Shown here in pieces: positions 40,044-50,700 of a stretch of 64,000 bases of DNA. Source of the DNA: Varroa destructor (taxonomy: Eukaryota; Arthropoda; Arachnida; Mesostigmata; Varroidae). Below the pieces are notes generated by a model. That model was not told where the DNA came from, did not search any database, and was given only the letters and a program-made list of their open reading frames with translations. The stretch covers positions 6,543,959-6,607,958 of the forward strand of contig NW_019211455.1 in assembly GCF_002443255.2 (NCBI RefSeq). The letters run 5' to 3'. A program made the translations under genes and the position numbers. Numbering within the stretch: position 1 is the first letter of the stretch; every line of letters starts with the position of its first letter.

Positions 40044-40778
40044 ATGTCATCATCTCCGTACGCCATGCGCATGGCGCATCTTTCTGCGCGCGTATTCGGA
40101 GAAGTTGCGCGGCCGACAAGCCGAAAGTCGCACCGAGTTATACAACTATTTAGTGAGAAGCCTTGGGATCTCCGTCACGTAAGTAATTTCTATTGATTCA
40201 CTATATGAAATCAAATCGCTTTTCCAGCAAAGCGGCTTCCATTTAAGACATCGTCTCGAAAAGCGTGCAATTGTGCACCCACTAGTGCAAACCCACGCTA
40301 ACTTTTTTCTACTCATTCCACTTAGTTATAATTAAAAATAAGTTGATAAATTCTGATGTCGAAACTTCTTGAAGAAATAATTTTTCAGATAAAAGTATCC
40401 GTAATATATTTAATAACATAATAATAAACGATATGTACCTTATTACACTTAATATTATTCATTATTGAATGAAATAATAATGTGGCGTTCAGTGTTATAG
40501 TTAGTACAATTACTGAAAAGCCGATTATTATAACCTTTGCTTTGATTAGTTTCTAAATGTTTATATACCTCTTCGATGCTTTCTATCCACAGAACCAAAC
40601 TGATGGTTATTATCCACCACATCACGACTGGAGTGTTCTCATGTTTCGCCTGCGGATGCACGGCCTATACCGCGACGAGCATCTAGACTTTAAGGATGAA
40701 ATGAAACGAATAAATATTTTACGAGGCAAAAGCCCGCCCAAGAAAGGAGAAGGAAGACGAACCAAGATTGCACAGTAG
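40044..40778 (+). CDS. MRPS33: Mitochondrial small ribosomal subunit protein S33
   Basis: This is a nuclear gene for a structural protein of the mitochondrial 28S ribosomal subunit. Coding exons are 40044-40178 and 40593-40778, joined in phase 0 by a 414-nt intron (GTAAGT to CCACAG). The product is 106 aa, the same length as human MRPS33. Conserved family blocks are [18 protein letters not shown] near the N-terminus, VIQLFSEKP, the YYPPHHDW segment, [13 protein letters not shown], and a basic C-terminus with [14 protein letters not shown]. An AATAAA at 40910-40915 follows the stop by about 130 bases. The gene lies divergent to the NRF-like gene and upstream of ARIP4 on the same strand. Confidence 0.96.
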
Positions 40779-40909
40779 TAAAATAGTTATTGAACTCCAT
40801 TCATCAGTCAGCATTCTGGTTAAAACAGTTGCCTGCCAGTGAGAACAGAATTACTTCAATTCATCATAAAAAGTATGAGCTAATGTAGCATAATATAATA
40901 GTTTATGAT

Positions 40910-40915
40910 AATAAA
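40910..40915 (+). terminator. MRPS33: Polyadenylation signal of MRPS33
   Basis: A canonical AATAAA, 132 bases after the MRPS33 stop codon; it is the best-placed hexamer for this gene. Confidence 0.6.
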
Positions 40916-43620
40916 CCTATATCTCAAATTGTGTTTATATTATATGTATATATTAATTGTGAACTCATGTTTAATTTAACGAAGGCTTGGCTTTTTTATT
41001 AAGGGAACAAATACAATATTACAATCAGTTCGAGTATAACAGTCAGTTACTATGGGGTCGTTAATGTCATTTTCATTTGTCTCCGCCGGTGTTGGGTCTA
41101 GTACTACCTGTGCTCAAAATGTATGAATTAATTTGTGGATGTGGACTTATTTTAGTTATAGTATCATTGACAGATGTTCATTCGGTAAAGTCTTAAAGCA
41201 TTTATTATTATTATTAATCATAAAAATAATTAAAGTCATATATATGGTATTGAGAATTGAAATTATTAGTGGGGTGTATTAACAATTATAATGTCTCGAC
41301 ACGATCGTGTAGTTTAAGTACTTAAAAAACATTTACCTAAAAAGCATACGCTGTGATCTATAAGGGTACGATTGTTTAATTTTTCTAGATATATTGGCGA
41401 AGCGTGATTTGGCTCTTTTGTCAACAGTTCTGGAAAATCCGCTACTTTTAACTGTACGATCTACCATATGATTCAGTCTATGGTACGGTGTTGTAATGTT
41501 GCCGGTTCATTGTCCACTTTAGTACCCTTAGGTCATCAACCTGTCTTCTTTCGTTTGTCTTGTAGGCGATCTTGGCCCCACTTACCTTATGTATCTGAGG
41601 CATTTTCTAATATTTTCAGTAACTATTAATCGATATTTAACTATAGTAACCATTTACCTTGACAGTTCAATCGATATCGTATATCTTGAGAATTAGGGCT
41701 AGAAATCTAAACGCTGAATCCGTTTGGCTGCTAGGACTCTGTATTTATAGGACATTCTATGGATGTCAAAAACATGCTATGCAGCCCTAAAAGGTTTTGT
41801 TCACTATAAGGCCATGCGGTCCAGTTTATTTAAAAACTATTTAAAATATATGTTTCTCATACGCTAGCAATACTGTGAAACCTCTGGAGTAGCAAGTATG
41901 CTCCCACTAAGTTAAATGCTATATATATGTCTTTGGAAAACACAAATATGTAGATTTTGATTATTCTATATATGCAGGCTTAGCTTTACAGGGGCACTCT
42001 ACACTGAAAAGCTCATCCAAGAGAAACCTATTATCATGTTCAAAGCTAACGGATACATATGTGTTCGATTACTAGCTGTGGTTTGTGGTGCGCGTGTCAA
42101 GTAAGCAATAGGTAAAAAAAGTGGTGAGCCGCGCCATTATGCGCATGTGCGGTGCAATTCTCTATAATCGGCCGCTCGGTAGACAATGACGAGTGGGTGC
42201 AGTCACTCGGGTAGAATCATAAGCTCTACCCCAAACTGTCAATCGTTACTGATTTCTCTCAAGCTTTTACCGATACAGTCGTTATTCAGCCCTCATCATA
42301 TATACCATATATTCCATTGTTAAGAGTGAGAGAACCTATAATCGATACGTCGCATTGCGATCAGGACCGATTCTAATTATAAGCATACGGGTAGGTAATG
42401 CACTGATTTTAGCTCTGGTGCAATATCACAATTCAAGTATCTGACCAGATGGGTAGCTTATTATATACAATTTGTGAAAGGACTTTACTGCCATTGAATT
42501 CATACGGAAATTCTTCATTCATATTTCAAGATCATACAAAAATGAAATACAAAAATGAATTAGGTGAAATAAAGACAATTTAATGTTTAGTTAAACGTAT
42601 TCAACTTCGAATCAGAGAATATATTTTCTTTTTTGTCAACTTTAAACTTCCTAAAAATTCATACGAACGTCTCTCATCATAGGTAAATTGTCTGTGCACT
42701 GTGTTTTCCCTAGTACGCTATCACTTTTTCATCATCAAGTTTAAACTGAGCTTAGGTCGTCTACCGCGAGACCTGTATCATAAATTCATAGCAGATCGCA
42801 TGGATACTACGACTTCATTTAGACTGATGCAATAAAAGGCTTCTAATAAAATTCGTAAAGAAACAAGTAAAGCCGTATAACTTAGTAGAATAATAAAAAA
42901 GAAAGAAAATCTCTCATGAAATACTGCTGAATCTACAAACGTGTCACTGAAAGCATAAAAACTGAATAGGTCGGAATAATGTCTCTAAACATATAATGGT
43001 CAATATGTCAATAATCATATATATTACAAAGACTATGTTTGATATGTTACATTTCTGAGAAAATAAAGGCTAAAGTGGATCAACAGATTAGATTTACCAC
43101 TGATATTCTTTGCCGGGTGCGAATTTTAAACATTAGGCCCTAATTTTACTTTTTGGCTTCCATTTGAGTATAGTATCCCTTTAGTATAGTAAGGAAGAAT
43201 CTCAGTAAATGCTATGATTGAAGTACTTAGCCATTTAAGTATTGTATTTTTATAGATATAATTTTCAATTGATCTCTCAGCAACCACAGGTTCAGCACCA
43301 TCTGTGCTCGACAATATCGACAAAATTTTCTCCCGTTGAATTAGAACGTATATTTGATGCGCCTGAATGTCTTCCAGATATATTTATATATAGTGTAACG
43401 AAAGAAGGATTATCGTTGTTCAGCCTGTGTTTATTTGAGTGGATATTATATATAACTGTGAACTCGCAATCTTTAAGGTTTCCGCAGCTTTCTCTAACCA
43501 TTGATAAAAGCAGTCGCGATTCGTAAACTATATTCAGTCGACAAAAATGAGCTTTTTGTGTTGTCACCCTCTTCTAACCAAACTAGTTATGAACCGTAAG
43601 CAATATTTAATTCCATAACT
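40916..43620. other. Intergenic region between MRPS33 and ARIP4
   Basis: AT-rich sequence with short TA tracts. No supported coding region, RNA gene or mobile element was seen. Confidence 0.5.
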
Positions 43621-43639
43621 TATACGACATTGTCTTCGG

Positions 43640-44305
43640 GCCCGCCGAGAAAATCAGGTTAAATGTTGGCGCCGTCTCCATTTTTCACCAATGATTGACT
43701 TGATACTGTCGTCTGCAATCGTGGGTCAGTCTATTTGGTAAACAAATCGCCATCTTGCTGAGTGTGGACATTTTATTTGTTTGTGTGTTGTGTGTGCTGA
43801 GAGATTCGAGAAAAGCTGCTGGGCTTCCTACCTGCGTGGTATAGCCTAGTAGTAGCAGTACAGTGCCACTATTGGGCCTGTCGAGAAAGTCGCTCTCGCT
43901 GCAGTTGCAGGTTAACTGATTGTCCCGGTGTGGCCGTCGGCGCTTCTGTGCGTCGCCTCTTGTGCCCCGTGGACTGTTATCTGTGCTCAGTGCGACGGTG
44001 TTCTAACCAGAAGGGACACGGCCAGACTACCAAACGGGCTGCATCTTGCTGCCTTAAGCTTACACTGGCAATCGTCATAGTAAATTGGGCTAAAAGCAGC
44101 TTAAGTGTTCTGTGTGGTGTTGTTGGATGTGCTATAGGCCATTCGTTCACGCCCGAGATCTACCAGCTGCTTAGTTAGTGAGTAGCGGTTGTAGAGTACG
44201 ACAGGATCAAAACAGAAAGCCTCTGAAGGCCTGACGATTGCGCTGCGGGGCTCACCGTCCATTCGACAGCTCAAGAAATGGTTCGGACCTCTATGTTTTC
44301 TGCGG
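43640..44305 (+). promoter_or_regulatory. RAD54L2: Probable promoter and 5' untranslated exon of ARIP4
   Basis: The base composition changes here to a GC-richer, CpG-containing block. It ends at a strong donor, TGCGG|GTGAGT, at 44305/44306. The matching acceptor is TACCCACAG at 47631-47639, directly upstream of the ARIP4 start exon. The transcription start cannot be fixed from sequence alone. An ATG at 44278 in good context lies just before the donor and opens an upstream ORF. Confidence 0.45.
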
Positions 44306-47300
44306 GTGAGTTTCCGGGTGAGACGAGCGTTGGCCTGAGTAATTTATCGGACCTGGTGCCTAGAAATTTTATAGAAGAGGGGTAAATGCGGAAGTTCCTT
44401 GGCATTGGCAAGAGTAGTCTTCTTCTGCCGGGGCCCTTTCAATAGGAATCGAGGGACCTCCATCGCTCCTAGCGGGGTTAATGACCAGTTGGTTGTGCGC
44501 CTCTGCTTTGGGCTACCGACAAAGCGATGACTGACGGCCGACCGAAAAAACTGAATGGAGTTTTCAACAACGAACATTAATCTCTTAATTTTACGATGCA
44601 TAATATACGTCTTGGTAGATATTTCTCCATTAATAGTATTACGGGTCTGTATAAAGTGAGAGATGTGAGATTTGGCAGTAGTCAATGTCACTTCGAGTTA
44701 CTTTACTAAAGGAGACAAAGGCTAACTATAGTAGCATGGATGGTGCATTAAATTGGTATTCCAAACGGAAAAAAAGTAGGTGAAATTTGCGGTTTCAAAT
44801 GAGGTCGGTCGACGTTCAACTGAGTTTTCCTTATCTTTTTCCGGGGGGCGGGGCGGGGGAAGTAAAGCATGAGAGCCCGGTAGAATGCTAGCCGATAATA
44901 ATGATCGCTTCTGTGTGCTCGCAGCTGGTGGTGGTTGACTGATCGTATTCTTGACAGGATCGGCGATATATATATGTATATATGTGTGTAGTGTGTTTGA
45001 AGTAAGGGACGACAATTATAACTGTGTATTGCTACGTGGACCGCCGGTGTCAACGACGTTTAGATTTCACGAAATAGTTGTACATGTTTGTGTCTTATTA
45101 TACTATGTCTGTATTTATTTTTGTGTATCGCACTGGATCCTAAGAAAGTTACCTACAGCAAAGGATCGACTGTACGCAATAACATTGTTATATGTTCTTG
45201 TTATTGTTTCTTCGATGACGACATACTGTATGTACACATGTGATGATCTAGTTCATTCAACGTCTACCTCCTTTGTTAAGCAGCCTTCTTAAATTGTATC
45301 ATTTATAAGGCTTACGTGAACACAAGTGCTTTATTTTTGTGAGTCGGCTTTTAAAATAGAAAATCATGAGATATTTTCAAGAAAATATTGACAGCCATTG
45401 CGTCCTAGCTGTCTATATATTTCGATTTTTGTTTATATTGTTGTAAAAATTGTTTCGTATATCGGCTTTTAATGTACAAACGGGAACTACGACCAACACT
45501 CTGTTCTAACACTGAAATAAGGACAAGCGGCTTGGTTTCACTTTCTGTATTTTTGAAAAGCCATGCTTACGGATCAATGCAAACTCCCCTGGTGAGATAT
45601 CGAAAAGGAATTTGAAGCGATATCTTCTTGTTTCTCACAACGGTCGTTGTTGTTTAGATCAACGGGGGTGGAGGCCTCCTGCCCTTTCGATGTGTCGACT
45701 ATGACCTGATATCAACCCGTTATAATCTGTACCATACACGATTCTAGCATGATGCCCCTTCCTTAATTGGAATTAATAGTCGTTGAGTTGCTTATTTCTA
45801 TTCAGTCGGGTGTCTCGTTTTGCTGGAGCAATATTAGGTACTCATGATAATAATTGTTGTTATTTATTAGACCAGTGTTGAGTTACTGGTACATTTAACA
45901 GTAGAGCTCATCTTTAGGATGAGCTTGTACCGAATTATTATGTTAAAGCAAAAATATTACTGCGGAATTTTATCACGAAGGAACTTTTGAAAATAGCCGC
46001 CTTAGTTTTCTATGAAGCACTCGAATTTGGTGTTTGAATGACCCAATTGAAATATGAAATTTGTTAAAACAGCCTAATGTGCTAGACTGAACCTACCACC
46101 ATCAAATGGGACAAACTGAGCAGATAAAATCGGCTTTAAAATATTTTGTTATACGCCATAGTCCGCTAGTAAGCGGTTGTTGTTTTATATTATTTAAATT
46201 CAGTTTAAAAAACATACATTATTCTCTTATTAAGTAAAATTTTCAGTTACCCTTCGGTTTATACAACTTGTGTCTTTAAATAATAGTTAATATGGATGGC
46301 TCGTAACAATGTAATAGATTTACCAGTGACTTCGGTGCTATTCTTAACAATAACGATTAAGTTAGCTGCGTTTGGGACATCCTACACAAAAGCATGTTAT
46401 TGCAGTACATTCTTAGTTGATTTACAACGCTGATGGCTCGAACGTCACTCACTTGTTAAAAATCCGGAAATCTTTGTAAAAATTTCAAAACGGATTTTCG
46501 TAATGTTAAAAATATTCGAAGCGCGTAACTATTTTTACGTTGATCAAAAAAATATGACTTTGCATGCCAAAGAGGAAACTCCTTTCGTTGTCGGGTACTT
46601 TGCAGACTTTTTAATAAAAAACTGTTTTTGTTAGATTTGAATTACGTGAATGTACTCCTTCGAAGAACCCACTTGCCTTTGTCAGCACCAGTTCATTAGT
46701 TCAATTTCACCATTGTGTAACTTGGACATTATTGAGTCTAGTCAGTAAGATTTAGCCTTGTACTCCAATCACTGTCAAGATATGATGGTTCGCACATTCA
46801 TGAACGTACTGATCAGTCTGCTACATGCTCTTGAAATATGCGTCGCATTTTTAATATACTTCTTAAGTAATATTTAGTATTCTTTAATGAGCTGCTAAAT
46901 TGGATGTCAAAAAAATTTCCGGACATATAAATCAGCCACCTATAACACCTTTTCAGTTAGCAGTTTCGGATGTTAACCTTTCCAGAAACAAGACAAGACA
47001 CCATCTTGGCTACTAAATTAAGCAAATATCTTCGTTCAAGCGTTTATGGAATCTGCGTATAAAACTTGGCTTTAACAAGTTTCAGTTAGCACAAAAGAAC
47101 ATGGAGTTTTTTTGAACGGGAATACGAATAAAAGATATTACTGTTTTGTAACATTAAAGCACTATTCACGAATCATGCTCAACCAGGATCGCATTAACCG
47201 TTTTGAAAGTTAAACGTAAATGCATAAAAAGTTTAACTTGTAAAATCGCTATTTTGCCGTTTTGCCCTATATATAAGGAAAAAAATCAATGAATCTATAT

Positions 47301-47639
47301 ATAAATAAAAAGATCACGCGAACTTTGCGACATAATTAAAGATTTTATCTTCCCATATCCATCTTCCTTAAATCGCCTTTTGGAACTCTGGACAGTTTTC
47401 TAAACTGTCTCATATATGAAGATATTGCTTGCATTCGAAGCAAGAGTCCCAGAAATCGTTTGCACCAGGATCTATTTACGAAAGATCATTCTCACTAAAG
47501 TTTATTACCCGTGGTGTCAGATATATTACATCAGAAAATAAAGTATTTAATCCTAATACAAGCATATAGCTGTCCACGATATTTCCTACGTACAATACTC
47601 ATCATTAATCGTATGGACGAAAATGTTCTCTACCCACAG
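44306..47639 (+). other. RAD54L2: Predicted 5' intron of ARIP4
   Basis: This is the interval between the putative leader exon and the acceptor at 47639. Beyond the GC-box cluster it is AT-rich, with no recognised gene or repeat family. Confidence 0.4.
44841..44860 (+). promoter_or_regulatory. GC-box / G-run cluster
   Basis: Runs of six, four and five G separated by single C form an Sp1-type GC box inside the predicted 5' intron of ARIP4, about 540 bases after the leader exon. It could be a downstream promoter element or a G-quadruplex-prone tract. Confidence 0.35.
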
Positions 47640-47777
47640 CTGCAGTCTTAAAGATCTCCACGTTCGCACCGGTGTCGTCGCGCCCTGCGTTCGAGATGAG
47701 CTCTATCGTAGAGGTGGGCTGGGGGCGGTGAGCCGCCAACGAAGGCGGCCATTTGACCATTTGACTACCGCTGCAGG

Positions 47778-50700
47778 ATGGCGACCCCGCCATGGATGGA
47801 GGGTGTACCTGGCGGCCCTCCCTTGCAGCAACAGCAAGCGACCATGGCCCCGCAACAGCAACAGGGGCCTCCGCAGTCATCGGGGCTGTCAGCCCTAGAA
47901 CGTATGTGTACTAAATAGAACGTTCATTCGAAGAATAGGTATCATTGTAGTAGTTTGGTTAGAAATAACTTAAGGTGACCCGTATATGTTATACAATATT
48001 CATAACTGATTATTACTTAAATTAAGGCAAGTGTATAAAAAATGGTTACAAATCATTTAAGTTTTTTTAAATGGCGAACGTGTGCTCTTTGCTTACATAT
48101 CGTTCTTATTACTTATAAATCGAAGACTTTTTTGCTTTTGACGATTGAAAAGGTATGTTAGACAATGCTCCGAAACCCCCAGGCACAGGTCCCGCAGACC
48201 CGTACGGACACCAATGGGGTCCAGGGACCTCTCAGGGTTCCATATCCGGTTACCAGACCTCAACTCAAGGGGGTCCCGGCGGATGGTACCAACCGCCGGG
48301 GCCCCTTCCAGGGGAGTATCCGTACTCAGCAGCAGGGGATCCCAATATGCCTTCACAGTCATTCGGACCCCCACCTCCACAACAGGCTCAGCAGGACCAG
48401 AGGGTAAAATTAGAAACTGGTTACTAGAATCATGAACGCCATGTTTGCTTTTCTGGCATGTTTTACATGATAGTAGTATCATGTCATACCAATTTAGCTA
48501 AGAACGGCACCTATCGGAATAAAGTCCAAATTTTGGACAACATAGTTTACATTGCTTCACGAGGTACCATTTTCTGTTAATACCAACCCTACATGTTTTA
48601 TCTCTAATGATAAATACTTACTGTGTTTTACACATTTTAGTACCCTCCACCTGATATTCAGCAGCCAGTAGGAGGGCCTCCTCCTATGAGTCAACAGGAT
48701 CTTGGTGGTTATTATTCATCGCAGAATGCTAACGCTGGCATAGGGCCGGGTGATCAATGGTGGGGGTACCCACCGGATGGCCAGGGAAGTTTAGGTCCTC
48801 CCACACCTTCTCCTAGTGGGCGACAATACGACCAATATCCGCCCCCATCACAGAGTTACTATCCGGCTGATTCGGGCTACGGGCCAACGCAACCGCCTCA
48901 CTCGCAGGTGAACATGTATAATCCGAACATTCCACCAGCGAACGCCTTCAACGGCGCTCCCGGAAGTTTGGGATCTCAGGGTGGAAACCAGTACGCTCCT
49001 CCGCCACCTCCACAGCAGTTTGATCAATTCGTTGGAGGCAGTGGGTATTCACAAGCCCCACAGCATGGTCCTCCACCACCCGCAGGAAGTTACTTTGATC
49101 AGAGCTATTGCGAAACAACGCCCTATGGACCGGTCAAGAATGAACCTCTACCGCCTTCGCCCTACCCGAGCAGTCCGAGCCTAAATCGAGGCTCAGTTCC
49201 GCCTCCGTCAACGGGTCAGGGGTCCGTACAGGGTCAACAGCAGCCACAAATGTTTTCCCCATATGGTGGCCAACAAGGCTATCCACCGACACCTACACCA
49301 CCCCAAGCAGGTTTACCGCCCCCACCTCAGCAGCAGTACCCGCCAATGAGCTCTGCACAGCAGGGACCTCCTCCACAAGCGGGCTCATCACCTGCCGAGA
49401 CCAAAAAGCCTAGGAGGAGAACTAAGAAAGGTACCTTTAAAGGTGGGGAGTTTCATTTTTATATGGATCGTTAATGTCGAGCTTAGATCGAACATGTCGC
49501 ATGAACTTGTTGTTTCCTTAATTACAGAGAGTATTTCTTAATTATGTTTCTGCAAACACATTATCTTGCTCATTATATTTCATATGGTACGTTTTTATTA
49601 TAAATTGGACAGCGCAGTTATATATATATATATAACTGCACTGCCCAATGTTAATCTACGTAATATTGTATCCAATGTAATCTATATANNNNNNNNNNNN
49701 NNNNNNNNNNNNNNNNNNNNNNNNNNNNNNNNNNNNNNNNNNNNNNNNNNNNNNNNNNNNNNNNNNNNNNNNNNNNNNNNNNNNNNNNTATTAAGACAAA
49801 TGTTATGTATTTCTCCATTGTCAAATTTATAGGAAAGGAACCCGCTCCAGAGCCTGCTCCAGTAACACCCTCGACTCTTATGCAGTCACATCCTGGTCAT
49901 ATGGGTCATATGGCTCCCCTGCCTAGTCAGTATGGTCCTCCGCCATCACCTATGGGGACACCTATGGGCGTGGGGCTTCCTCCTGACTACAATCCTTACT
50001 CGCAGGGTCCACCGGGTCCGCCTGGTTATTCAATGAATCCTGGAGGGCCAATAGATGCTAATGGGCCTGTGATGGGCGGTCAGTGTCCACCAGGAATGCA
50101 GCCCCCGATGCATAATGGTGGCGGTATGGGGCAGCCTCATGGAATGGGGCCAATGGGTCAGCAATTACCGCCTCAACCGCTACCTCCTCAGCATTCGATG
50201 TATGGTGGTTTTGGCCCATCGCCTGATCAACAGCTTATGGGACCACAGCAGCCGCATCAGCATATCCCATCCCAACAGCTGAAGCCCGTAGAGCAACGTG
50301 GCGTAAAACGTGAAGGCGATCTAATCAGTAGCGAGTCGTCAAAACGATTAACATCTGTACTGTCGCAAGATGATAACGCATTGAGCCATGCTCCCGTTGA
50401 GGAAGGGTGTGTAAGGGTGCCACTGGGAGTCGGTGTAACCGGTGAACGGAGCGGAGCAGACAACGGGTCAACAAAGGATGACAATGTCACAGAAAAGGAT
50501 GAATCCACCCAGGAGTCAACAAACACGATAGAGAGTGCCAAAACGGAAACCGAAGATGACGACCCATCAAAGGTTAGCATATAACCTGTAAATGTTTTTC
50601 ATACACTAAGATTTCAGAGGGTCATTTGTAATTCTCATGAAAAAAATTTCCATCCATATAAACAGCACATTATGTATGTGACTAACGAAATCTGTTTTGT

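Larger units (their letters stand above)
47778..50572 (+). other. RAD54L2: Low-complexity N-terminal exons 1-4 of ARIP4
   Basis: Four exons encode about 635 residues dominated by P, G, Q, M, S and Y, including PPPPP-type and QQQ runs and one basic cluster PRRRTKK. The composition resembles prion-like regions of ARID1/Osa or SS18 proteins, but I see no folded domain. Exon 4 ends with an acidic Ser/Thr/Glu/Asp-rich tail that leads into exon 5. All junctions preserve frame, so it can be one protein with the helicase. A separate upstream promoter product cannot be excluded. Confidence 0.8.

Noticed and set aside
43930..44178. 82-codon frame in the ARIP4 leader region
   Set aside because: It is Cys/Ser/Leu-rich without any domain. 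The region is better explained as an untranslated first exon ending at 44305.
48093..50580. Open frames on the other strand and in other frames over the ARIP4 N-terminal exons
   Set aside because: They are shadows of the proline/glycine-rich coding sequence. The chosen frame keeps phase over all ten exons and the others do not.
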